From contig NZ_JALOCH010000009.1 in NCBI RefSeq assembly GCF_023227875.1, positions 66,280-130,279 on the forward strand: a DNA stretch of 64,000 bases, in the 5' to 3' direction. Of the stretch, positions 1-7,680 are shown one piece after another. The notes under the pieces are model-generated. The model had not been told where the DNA came from and did no database searches. It was given only the letters and a program-made list of their open reading frames with translations. Every line of letters begins with the position of its first letter. The stretch's first letter is position 1. This DNA is from Methanoregula sp. Its GTDB lineage: Archaea > Halobacteriota > Methanomicrobia > Methanomicrobiales > Methanospirillaceae. A program made the position numbers and the translations under genes.

Positions 1-72
1 GAGAGGGAGCGGGCGCAGTCCCGGTCCGATCTCTTCGTCCGGGTCTATGGACGGGAGGTCGTGATCACGTGA
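1..72 (+). CDS. C-terminal 23 residues of an upstream gene, product not identifiable
   Basis: Frame 1 is open from the window edge and stops at 70-72, ending ...VRVYGREVVIT. The stop TGA overlaps the GTG start of the exopolyphosphatase gene in a GTGA arrangement, so the two are almost certainly translationally coupled. A polyphosphate kinase would be a natural partner for an exopolyphosphatase, but the visible 23 residues do not show this; that is inference from context only. Confidence 0.5.
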   Translation, partial: ERERAQSRSDLFVRVYGREVVIT

Positions 73-1664
73 AGGACGCAGGCATCGGGCCGGAAGGCCG
101 GGTAGTCACGTTCATCGACATGGGGACCAACTCGATCCGGGTGCTGGTCGTCCGTCTCAACCCGAACCATTCCTACACGATCCTGACACGGCAGAAACAG
201 CAGGTCCGGCTGGGCGAGGGGGAATTCGAGGACGACGACGTCACCCCGCAGGCCATGGACCGTGCGGTCATGGTGGCAAAAAAGTTCGCGGAACTGGCAC
301 GGACTTTCAATTCCGAGGAGTTCGTTGCGGTCGCCACCTCCGCAACCCGCGAGGCCGCAAACCAGGACGAACTCCTGCGCCGGATCCGCGAGGAGGCGCA
401 GCTGGACATCCGTGTCATCTCCGGCCGCGAGGAGGCCCGCCTCACCTATCTCGGGGTTGCGAGCGGCATCCACATCGGCGACAGGAGGATCTTCTGCATC
501 GATATCGGCGGGGGCAGCACCGAGATCGCGGTCGGCGACGCCCGGGACTGCCACCACCTTGACAGTTTCCCGCTCGGCGCCATCCGGCTCACCACCATCT
601 ATTGCAGTCCCGATGAGAAGGGGCCCATCGCGCCGGAACAGTACAGGAAGATCCAGCAGCATGTTAAAAACGCCATCATCCATGCCACGGGAACGATCCG
701 GAAATTTAAACCGGACTGTGCCATCGGAAGTTCCGGCACGATCATCAACCTGGCCGAGATTGCCGAGCGGGCGCTCCACCCGGCCAACGGTTCTCCGGGC
801 AATCGTGCTGGCCAGACCCTCACCTATAAGGACTTAAAAAAAGTGGTCGAGATGCTCTGCCAGCTCCCGCTGGAACAGCGGCGGAAGGTGCCGGGCATGA
901 ACCCCGAGCGTGCCGACATCATCGTTGCCGGTGCCGCGGTCCTCGACGTGTTCATGAAGGAACTGGGACTTGCCGAGATCGCCATCACCGGCCGGGGGCT
1001 GCAGGACGGCCTCCTCATCGATTACCTCTCGCGGATAGACAACTTCCCCCTCTTCGGAGAACTCTCGCCCCGCCAGCGGAGCGTGCTCCAGCTCGGCCGC
1101 TCCTGCGGGATCAACGAAGCCCATGCCCGGACGGTCATGGGTCTCGTGCTCGATATGTTCGACACCGCAAAGACGAAAAAACTGCATGACTTTTCCGAGA
1201 CCGAACGCGAACTGCTTGAATACGCAGCGTTCCTCCACGACATCGGCTCGTTCATCTCGTACACCAACCACCACGCCCACTCGTATTATATTATCCGGAA
1301 TGCCGAGCTCCTCGGGTTCGATGAGCGGGAGGTGAGATTTATTGCAACGCTTGCACGCTTCCACCGGAAGAAGAGTCCCCGGAAGAAAGATCCTGATATC
1401 ACCGATCTCGACGCACGGGAACGAAATGCCCTCCAGCTCCTTTCGAGTTTCATCCGGCTTGGCGAGAGCCTGGACCGGAGCCATGCCGGGCTGGTCCAGC
1501 ACGTCCGGTTCTCCGCTGCTGACAAGAATACCGCCCGCCTCGAGATTGTCACCGGTGGCGACTGCCAGCTGGAGATATGGGGGATCGAGAACGAGAGGAA
1601 GGCGTTTGAAAAAGCATTCGGCAGGAAATTAATCTTTGACGTTATTGATGCGCGGAATACCTGA
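69..1664 (+). CDS. ppx: Exopolyphosphatase / guanosine pentaphosphate phosphatase (Ppx/GppA family)
   Basis: Predicted cytoplasmic enzyme that releases phosphate from polyphosphate chain ends, or hydrolyses pppGpp. The 531-residue protein has the two phosphate-binding loops of the ASKHA fold: IDMGTNSIR near residue 17 and IDIGGGSTE near residue 144. Its C-terminal half contains an HD-type region with the motif FLHDIG near residue 390 followed by HHAHSYYII, so it is a full-length, E. coli Ppx-like two-domain form rather than the short ~300-residue form. The start is GTG at 69, with GGAGGT about 10 bases upstream and a 4-base overlap with the preceding gene. Family assignment is firm; substrate preference (polyphosphate or pppGpp) cannot be read from sequence. 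Confidence 0.93.
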   Translation: MKDAGIGPEGRVVTFIDMGTNSIRVLVVRLNPNHSYTILTRQKQQVRLGEGEFEDDDVTPQAMDRAVMVAKKFAELARTFNSEEFVAVATSATREAANQDELLRRIREEAQLDIRVISGREEARLTYLGVASGIHIGDRRIFCIDIGGGSTEIAVGDARDCHHLDSFPLGAIRLTTIYCSPDEKGPIAPEQYRKIQQHVKNAIIHATGTIRKFKPDCAIGSSGTIINLAEIAERALHPANGSPGNRAGQTLTYKDLKKVVEMLCQLPLEQRRKVPGMNPERADIIVAGAAVLDVFMKELGLAEIAITGRGLQDGLLIDYLSRIDNFPLFGELSPRQRSVLQLGRSCGINEAHARTVMGLVLDMFDTAKTKKLHDFSETERELLEYAAFLHDIGSFISYTNHHAHSYYIIRNAELLGFDEREVRFIATLARFHRKKSPRKKDPDITDLDARERNALQLLSSFIRLGESLDRSHAGLVQHVRFSAADKNTARLEIVTGGDCQLEIWGIENERKAFEKAFGRKLIFDVIDARNT

Positions 1665-1702
1665 AAGAATGCATTGCTGTACTACCGGGCGGTCGGGCAC
1701 AA

Positions 1703-2575
1703 TCACGGGAATTTTCCAAGCGCCTCTTCCGCCCCGGACCGGAGCCGGGCATCGCTGCTGATTAAGAGCCTTGTCAGCGGGGTGATCGCACGGCCGTCCC
1801 CGATCTCCCCGAGCGCCCATACGGCATAGACCGCGGGGTCGCCACCGGCATCGAGCAGGGCGACAAGAGGGTCCACGGCCCCGCGGGAACTGATCGTGGC
1901 AAGCGCGATGATTGCGGGGATGACCACCTGGTTGTGGGGATCGCCGAGCGCTTCGACAAGGAACGGCTCTGCCGGCTCCCCCATGGCAAGCAGCGCATCG
2001 AACGCGGCTTCCCGGACTCTCCATACGGTATTCTCGAGACTGGTGATGAGGAGCCGGGTATTCTCTTTGTCACCGGATTGTGCCAGCTGCCGGACCACGC
2101 CAAGCCGCACCTCTACACTTCCGGACTCAAGGCCATTCACCCATGACGCACGCTGGTCCGTGCCGGTGCCGGAGGTGCCGGTAGACACGGGATCAGGGAC
2201 ACGGTTTGCAGCAGAGGGAGCCATGTCCGCAAAGGAATTCGGAGAAGATCCCGGTGCAGAAGACCCGTTGTCCAGGCCGAGCGCCCGTGCCCATGTGTCG
2301 ACTGCCCACTGGGCCGCTTCATCGGAAAACGCCAGCTCGTCCTGGAGGCGTCTGACAAGAAATCCCCGGAAGAGTGACGGGGAGAGGGAGTGACGGGGGT
2401 TGAGGAGGTCCGAGGGCACGTGCTGGCGGACAGCGTTGACGAGCACGAAGATCTCCTTGTTGCACCGCGGGCAGGTGTCCCGGAGAAGGCCTTCGCACCG
2501 CAGGGGATCGCAGGCAATGGACGGGCCGTATCGTTCGACCATCGACTTGAGGATACGGGCGGGCTGCTCGTTCAT
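1703..2575 (-). CDS. HEAT-repeat protein with N-terminal cysteine region, end of the TerY-P operon
   Basis: 290 residues. The N-terminal part (1-110) contains CDPLRC and CPRCNK, resembling a small metal-binding module, followed by a predicted helical segment. A low-complexity Ser/Thr/Pro linker runs from about 115 to 160. The C-terminal half is a set of about four HEAT/PBS-lyase repeats (for example VRQLAQSGDKENTRLLITSLE, VREAAFDALLAMGEPA, VVIPAIIALATI, AVYAVWALGEIGD), which are protein-interaction scaffolds. The start ATG overlaps the stop of the kinase gene by 4 bases (ATGA), so it is the fourth cistron of the vWA-PP2C-kinase operon. I infer an adaptor or substrate for the kinase/phosphatase pair; no catalytic motif is seen. 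Confidence 0.8.
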   Translation of the reverse strand: MNEQPARILKSMVERYGPSIACDPLRCEGLLRDTCPRCNKEIFVLVNAVRQHVPSDLLNPRHSLSPSLFRGFLVRRLQDELAFSDEAAQWAVDTWARALGLDNGSSAPGSSPNSFADMAPSAANRVPDPVSTGTSGTGTDQRASWVNGLESGSVEVRLGVVRQLAQSGDKENTRLLITSLENTVWRVREAAFDALLAMGEPAEPFLVEALGDPHNQVVIPAIIALATISSRGAVDPLVALLDAGGDPAVYAVWALGEIGDGRAITPLTRLLISSDARLRSGAEEALGKFP

Positions 2576-3930
2576 GAGTTCACCGGGGTCTCAGGAGCCG
2601 TGATTGTCAGCGTCACCCCGTCGATGATGAGCGTTGTCCCGGGATTCAGCGGGACCGCCCGGCCGGGAGGGACGATCGTCTTGTTCCCGTCCGGGAAGAC
2701 CGCATGCCAGGGCGTTGATGACTGGTTGCGGATCCCGAAAGCCCCGGGAATGGACGGGTGCGGGACAACGGTGCCGACAATGGATGACCCGTCATCATTG
2801 GCCGGAGAGAGCGAGATATGCCTCCGCCGGATCGTGGTCCCGGAGGAGAGAGCAAGGGTAGTATCCCCGACCGGGCGCTCGATCCGCAGCAGCGGGGGAG
2901 AGATGAGCGGTGCATGGCAATGCCAGCAGGCCTGGGTCCGGCCATCCGTGCGGGCGAAATTTTCGGCCCGGCACTTGGGGCACCTGACAAGCCGGTCCTT
3001 GATGGATGAGAAGATGTTCTGCCACTCCCCCTCGGTCACCCGGCGGCCGGGATCCCGCAGGCCATCCGTGAACACCCGGATGAACGTGTCCCTGAGTTCC
3101 TGCGGGCAGTACTCCCAGCGTTCGCGTGCGGTTGCATAGTCCGGGTCAGGGGGGAGCCGATTTGCCGGGTTGTCCGGGTCGAAGACAAAGACCGGCGACT
3201 CGCCGTACACTTTCTTCTTTGCCGGGATGTCCCAGCAGTGGAAGCCGTACTCCATCTCCCCATGGAACGGGTGGTGCCAGACCCAGAGGTAAAAGAGGAG
3301 GACGGCAAGCGAGTGCAGGTCGGTCTGGGTCGACGGGTCGGCGCTGTCCCGGATGATCTCCGGTGCCATGTACTCCATCGTGCCCCAGACCTGGCAGCGG
3401 GACTGGCGGTTCACGCCGACATTGTCGTTGTCACAGATCAGGATATCGCCGGTATGCGGGTCGAACATCAGGTTGCCGGCAGAGATGTCCCGGTAACAAT
3501 GGCCGGAGAGGTGGAGGGCCCGGTAGCTGTTTGCGAGCTGGTAGGAGATCTCGCAGAGCGACGAGAAATTGGGCACGGGCTTGACGTGCGCCCATACCTC
3601 CCCAAGCTCGGCATAGCGCTGCGTGTCGATCCGCATCATCAGGTACCCGAATTGTTCGGAACCCTCGCGGGTCACGAGGTCGAGCGGCCAGACAAACCTC
3701 CTGCCGGCAGCGCCATAGGGTGGGCCGGTCCGGACAAGGTACAGGATGGCTGCCCGCTGTTCGGGCGTGGCCTGCTCGGCCTTGTACCACTTGACCGCCT
3801 GGTACACCTGAGGCCCTTCGACAAGGTAGACCTCGCCCTGCGTCCCCTCGCCGAGTTTCCGGATCACGTGGTATTCCGTGCCGGTGAGTTCCGCCTTCAC
3901 GCGCTCGCCAATCGCAAGGGGCATTACCAT
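2572..3930 (-). CDS. Serine/threonine protein kinase with C-terminal zinc ribbon (TerY-P triad kinase)
   Basis: 452 residues. The kinase domain (about 20-300) has a glycine loop GEGTQGEVY, the ATP lysine in VKWYK, a catalytic loop YRDISAGNLMF (HRD changed to YRD, but Asp and Asn kept), a DND in place of DFG, and MAPE. The essential acidic and Lys residues are present, so it is probably active. After the kinase comes a four-cysteine zinc ribbon (CPKC...CWHC, about 340-365) and a beta-rich tail of about 85 residues. A kinase fused to a zinc ribbon beside PP2C and TerY-like vWA genes is the published architecture of TerY-phosphorylation triads. GGAGGG directly precedes ATG at 3930, so ATG at 3924 (third residue) is the better spaced start. 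It overlaps the PP2C gene. Confidence 0.9.
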   Translation of the reverse strand: MVMPLAIGERVKAELTGTEYHVIRKLGEGTQGEVYLVEGPQVYQAVKWYKAEQATPEQRAAILYLVRTGPPYGAAGRRFVWPLDLVTREGSEQFGYLMMRIDTQRYAELGEVWAHVKPVPNFSSLCEISYQLANSYRALHLSGHCYRDISAGNLMFDPHTGDILICDNDNVGVNRQSRCQVWGTMEYMAPEIIRDSADPSTQTDLHSLAVLLFYLWVWHHPFHGEMEYGFHCWDIPAKKKVYGESPVFVFDPDNPANRLPPDPDYATARERWEYCPQELRDTFIRVFTDGLRDPGRRVTEGEWQNIFSSIKDRLVRCPKCRAENFARTDGRTQACWHCHAPLISPPLLRIERPVGDTTLALSSGTTIRRRHISLSPANDDGSSIVGTVVPHPSIPGAFGIRNQSSTPWHAVFPDGNKTIVPPGRAVPLNPGTTLIIDGVTLTITAPETPVNS

Positions 3931-4859
3931 CCCTCCGTTGATAACACGTCGTCCTCACCGGTTCCGTTTTGTCCCGGCTGCGGTTTATCTTCTCCCTCGA
4001 CCGGGTTGATACTGACAAAGACCAGCGTCATGTCGTCCCCGCTCGCCAGTTCCGAGTACCGGTCGAGCCAGCCCTTCATGGACCAGGCAACACTCTCGAT
4101 ACCGAACTCGTTCACCCGGTCCACGAGACTCTTCACAAACTTCAGGAACTCCGGGCCTTCGGAGCCGTCAAACGAGTCCGAGACACCATCGGTTGCGGCG
4201 ATGAGAAAACCCCCGGCCCCGCGGTCGAGCGTGGCCGTGCGCCAGAGGAGATGGGCATCCCGGGACGAGAGCGACTGGGTCTCCATTCCCATGAGCTGGG
4301 TGTCGCAGGGGATCGGGCACTCCACCGTGCCATCGGGCCGGACAAGGACAACGTCGCCGTCCCCGATCTGCCCGATCAGGATCGTGTCGCCAACAATGAG
4401 TGCCGCGATCAGGGTGGAGCCGTACCGCGTGTAACCATTATTCCCGGCATTGCCCGCAGGGGAGAGCGTGATCTCCCGCTGCCCGACATCGACCTGCACG
4501 TAATCCCGCCAGCGGCGCGTCACCCTGCGGGGAAAATCGGCCCTGAACTCGGACCGCAGGATATGCCGGGGGATCGTGTGCATATGCATCCGGTGAAACC
4601 CGATCAGTTCGTCCACGGCAGCCTGCACGGCGAGTGCCGAACCGGTCCGGCTCTGGTCATGGCGCGGGTCACCATGGCCGTCGGCAATGGCAATCGCAAT
4701 GCAGGGAATGGCACCGGACGACCCGCTCCAGACGGCAAACGCATCCTCGCAGGGGCGGGAGGACCGGATATGGGATGCCCCGGTCCGGCTGCAGCCAAAG
4801 GCCCAGCCAAGAGCAGGGTCGCATGCCGAGAGGAACGGGCGGGGGGGGTCCATGTTCAC
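3924..4859 (-). CDS. PP2C-family protein phosphatase (TerY-P triad phosphatase)
   Basis: 311 residues. It has the PP2C metal-binding signature: an acidic residue in PCEDAF near 38, ADGHGD near 60, GDTILIGQIGDGD near 155-165 and AATDGVSDSF near 222. It should dephosphorylate Ser/Thr on substrates of the adjacent kinase. The coordinates use GTG at 4859; ATG at 4853, two codons in, is an equally good start. No strong ribosome binding site is seen, which fits coupling to the vWA gene that stops 5 bases upstream. Its 3' end overlaps the kinase start. A run of eight C/G bases lies just inside the start, a possible slippage site, but the frame is open across it. Confidence 0.9.
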   Translation of the reverse strand: MNMDPPRPFLSACDPALGWAFGCSRTGASHIRSSRPCEDAFAVWSGSSGAIPCIAIAIADGHGDPRHDQSRTGSALAVQAAVDELIGFHRMHMHTIPRHILRSEFRADFPRRVTRRWRDYVQVDVGQREITLSPAGNAGNNGYTRYGSTLIAALIVGDTILIGQIGDGDVVLVRPDGTVECPIPCDTQLMGMETQSLSSRDAHLLWRTATLDRGAGGFLIAATDGVSDSFDGSEGPEFLKFVKSLVDRVNEFGIESVAWSMKGWLDRYSELASGDDMTLVFVSINPVEGEDKPQPGQNGTGEDDVLSTEGW

Positions 4860-4863
4860 TTAT

Positions 4864-5606
4864 CTAAAATAATTCGGTATTGGAGGTAATCATCGGCGGG
4901 GGAGATTCGAGCGCGACATTCGAGATGTCGTCAATGCTCCCGGTACTCCGGCTCCGGCCGCGGGACGAGGCCACCGATGCAGAGACCGAAGCCCACTTGA
5001 TGTACGAGACCAGTTCTTCGGGAGAGTGGGCCTTGAGGAGGCCGATCTGGTCCTGGTTGACAAATTTCAGGAGTTCCGGTTCATTATAATCCGATTCGTC
5101 GCCGATCGCAATGGCGAGCCGGACAGCCTTTACACCCCACGGGATCTTAGCCAGTTCGGCAATTGCATTGTCGTATTCCTCGCTGGGGTCGGTACAGAAC
5201 CCGTCGGAGACGAGGATGCAGACCGGGGGAAGCCCTCGCCGGGGCATGCGCTCGATCGAGAGCTCGTCGGCAAGCAGCCGGAGCGCTTTCCCCGTTGCGG
5301 TCAGTCCCGAGGTCTCGAGTTCCGGCCAGGTGAATTCTGCCACCGGCACCGGGTCGGGACCGACGTGCCATGCCGCATCATCGGAGAACCTGATCGCCCG
5401 CATAAAGATCTCTACTTCCGGATAGGCCGCGACAGCTTTCTGGACTTCAGGAATTGCTTCGCGGATCGCCTGGTTCAGGGTCGCGATCTTCTTTCCCCGC
5501 ATGGAGTCGGAACAATCGGCTATCCAGAAAAAGTGCAGTTTCTTGCGGACTACCTGGCCGTCAGGAATCGGAACAGTATCTTCTATGGTATGACCCCCTT
5601 TGCCAT
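4864..5606 (-). pseudogene. TerY-like vWA domain protein with a frameshifted 5' end
   Basis: The first in-frame ATG (5502) gives a 212-residue product that lacks the first strand of the vWA fold. In the same frame upstream the DNA still encodes VVRKKLHFFWIADCSDSM, including the MIDAS motif DxSxS, back to a stop at 5608-5610. There is no ATG, GTG or TTG in that stretch. An ATG at 5604-5606 is one base out of frame, and a run of five G (plus strand C at 5594-5598) lies between. One extra G would give MAKGGHTIEDTVPIPDG joined to the vWA domain, about 246 residues. The rest is a good TerY-type vWA (ILVSDGFCTD, FVNQDQIGLLKA). It is first in the triad operon. Possible readings: a sequencing error, a phase-variable tract, a non-standard start (ATA, ATT or CTG) or a fresh null mutation. 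Confidence 0.8.
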
Positions 5607-5756
5607 ATCATTCATTCTGACAGATAACCATATAAGTTCACCGTTTTCCGGGCAATTCCGTGCAGATAGAGCGCATGTGCAAGGCCGATTGCAAAAAACG
5701 CAGCAAATGGGAATAGAAAAAAAGGAATAAAAATCAGTTTTGTTGAAATTATTCGT

Positions 5757-5985
5757 GTTGCGTACTCAGCTCAGTGGAATTTATGAGTGTGACCCCCTCT
5801 CTCCCCCAAAGGGGGAGGCAGCCCAAGGGGGCAAGCCCCCTTGACCCCTATTTTTGAAAAAAACATATAGATTCTCGTAAGGTCGTGCTCCACGGGGCGA
5901 GCCCCGATGAGGCGGCGAGCGCCCGTGGCTCCATCCTAATTCAAATTCTTACTTTTTGCAGCGTTTCTACAGAGCAAAAAAAACC
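5757..5985 (+). repeat. Non-coding repeat family A, copy 1
   Basis: This stretch between the vWA operon and pntB matches, in inverted orientation, 20327-20655. Shared blocks in order are CTCAGTGGAATT, GAGTGTG then a C-rich run and CTCTC, AAGGGGGC/GCCCCCTT as a hairpin, CCACGGGGCGAG, GAGCGCCCGTGGC, CCATCC and TTTCTACAGAGC. Perfect short hairpins are visible (CTCCCCC-AAA-GGGGGAG and AAGGGGGC-AA-GCCCCCTT). No plausible gene is present. It accounts for nearly all of the gap 5607-5984. Confidence 0.85.
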
Positions 5986-7367
5986 TAGAACTTCTTGACG
6001 GCCTGTACGAGCTTCCCGACCGACTCCTGTGCATCGCCATAGAGCATCCGGGTGTTGTCCCGGTAGAACAGGTCGTTCTCGATCCCGGAGAACCCTTTTC
6101 CCTGTCCGCGCTTGAGGACGATCACGTTCTTTGCCTGGTCAACATCGAGGATCGGCATACCAAAGAGCGGGCTGCCCTGACGGTGTGCTGCCGGGTTGAC
6201 GACATCGTTTGCGCCGATCACAAGGACAACATCCGTGCTCGGGAACTCCGGGTTGATCTCGTCCCGGTCGAAGAGGTGGTCGTAGGAGACTCCCGCCTCG
6301 GCGAGAAGGACATTCATGTGCCCGGGCATCCGCCCGGCAACCGGGTGGATGGCGAACTTTACCTGGACGTTCTTGCTCTCGAGCAGGTCGGTCAGTTCCT
6401 TGACCTTCTGCTGGGCCTGGGCAACTGCCATGCCATAACCGGGGGCAACGACCACGGTGTTCGCGTACGCGAGCAGGACCGCGACGTCATCGGTCTCGAT
6501 CGACTTCATGCTGCCCTGGATCTCGACGTTCTCTTCCGTTGCGCCGAATGCCCCGAAGAAGACGTTCGTGATCGAACGGTTCATTGCCTTTGCCATGTTG
6601 AGCGTGAGCAGCGTACCTGCGGCGCCAACGATGATACCCGCGACCACCATCGCATAGTTGGGGGTTGCAAACGAGAACCCGTCAAGCGCAACCGCAAGGC
6701 CGGTGAAGGCGTTGTACATCGAGATCACGACCGGCATGTCGGCCCCGCCGATCGGGAGGGTCATGAGGAGCCCGAACCCGAGCGAGAGGACGAAGAACAG
6801 CGGGAGATATACGGAGATGGAGAGCGGGAGCCAGGCCGGCTGCACGATGACGAGAATACCGGAGATGATGGCGAGGACCAGTACCGCCATGTTGATGACC
6901 TGCTGGCCGGGGAAGGTGATCGGCCGTGGGCGCATCCAGCCCTGGAGTTTCATGAATGCGATGATGCTCCCCGTGAATGAGATGGCACCGATGAGGCCGC
7001 CAATGACCGCAAGGGAACCGGTGGCGGCATGGGTTGTGCCAAGGAGTGCGACGGCCGAGATCCCGGCTGCCGCGCCGCCGCCCATCCCATTGTAAAGCGC
7101 GATCATCTGGGGCATGTCGGTCATCGCAACGCGCTTTGCCGCGAGGTAACCGAACCCGCCGCCGATTACGATCGCGATGGCGATCAGGGCAAGGTTGGTG
7201 AGGCCGGGGGTGAAGAACGTTGCGAGCGTCGCGATCAACATTGCAGCGCCGGCCCAGACGATCCCGCTCCGGGCAGTGAGCGGGTGGCTCATCCGCTGCA
7301 TGCCGATGATGAAGAAGAAGACCGTCACGATGTAGACCGGATCGATCAGCCACGAGAGGTCGGTCAT
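5985..7367 (-). CDS. pntB: NAD(P) transhydrogenase subunit beta
   Basis: 460 residues starting MTDLSWLIDP, with AAGGAGG 8 bases upstream; the reading frame is open further upstream but overlaps pntAB. The N-terminal 270 residues form about eight or nine membrane helices (domain II, proton channel). The C-terminal domain III binds NADP(H), with VIVAPGYGMAVAQAQ, HPVAGRMPGHMNVLLAEA, GANDVVNPAA and the ending KRGQGKGFSGIENDLFY, all diagnostic for PntB. It is the last gene of a three-gene operon with pntAA and pntAB. The complex couples hydride transfer between NADH and NADP+ to proton movement. Most methanogens rely on F420 and ferredoxin, so its role here is probably NADPH supply or redox balancing. 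Confidence 0.97.
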   Translation of the reverse strand: MTDLSWLIDPVYIVTVFFFIIGMQRMSHPLTARSGIVWAGAAMLIATLATFFTPGLTNLALIAIAIVIGGGFGYLAAKRVAMTDMPQMIALYNGMGGGAAAGISAVALLGTTHAATGSLAVIGGLIGAISFTGSIIAFMKLQGWMRPRPITFPGQQVINMAVLVLAIISGILVIVQPAWLPLSISVYLPLFFVLSLGFGLLMTLPIGGADMPVVISMYNAFTGLAVALDGFSFATPNYAMVVAGIIVGAAGTLLTLNMAKAMNRSITNVFFGAFGATEENVEIQGSMKSIETDDVAVLLAYANTVVVAPGYGMAVAQAQQKVKELTDLLESKNVQVKFAIHPVAGRMPGHMNVLLAEAGVSYDHLFDRDEINPEFPSTDVVLVIGANDVVNPAAHRQGSPLFGMPILDVDQAKNVIVLKRGQGKGFSGIENDLFYRDNTRMLYGDAQESVGKLVQAVKKF

Positions 7368-7368
7368 T

Positions 7369-7680
7369 TCAGGCCTCCTTGCCGGGCTTCTTTCCGCTGC
7401 GGTCGAACATCTGGAGGATACGCTCCGTGACAACGTAACCTCCGGTCACGTTCGCCGCACCGAGAATGACCGCCACAAAACCGATGGCCTGTTCGAGAGG
7501 CGTTGTCGCGAGGCCGAGCGCGACCATTGCACCGACGAGCACGATACCGTGGATGAAGTTCGAGCCGCTCATCAGCGGCGTGTGAAGGATCGCGGGGACC
7601 CGGCTGATGACGACATAGCCGGTAAACGCGGCCAGCATCACGATGTAGACAGCAGTCCAGAGCATGGTTGTATCGGTCAT
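7369..7680 (-). CDS. pntAB: NAD(P) transhydrogenase subunit alpha part 2 (membrane)
   Basis: 103 residues with three predicted membrane helices, including VYIVMLAAFTGYVVISRVP, SNFIHGIVLVGAMVALG and IGFVAVILGAANVTGGYV. The motif GSNFIHGIVLVGAMV is typical of the alpha-2 subunit. The gene overlaps the end of pntAA (ATGA type) and its stop sits just before pntB. A split alpha subunit (AA plus AB) is the alpha-proteobacterial and archaeal arrangement, unlike E. coli where they are fused. Confidence 0.95.
   Translation of the reverse strand: MTDTTMLWTAVYIVMLAAFTGYVVISRVPAILHTPLMSGSNFIHGIVLVGAMVALGLATTPLEQAIGFVAVILGAANVTGGYVVTERILQMFDRSGKKPGKEA

Noticed and set aside
7368..7433. 22-residue N-terminal extension of PntB
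   Set aside because: It overlaps pntAB; the normal start with AAGGAGG is at 7367.
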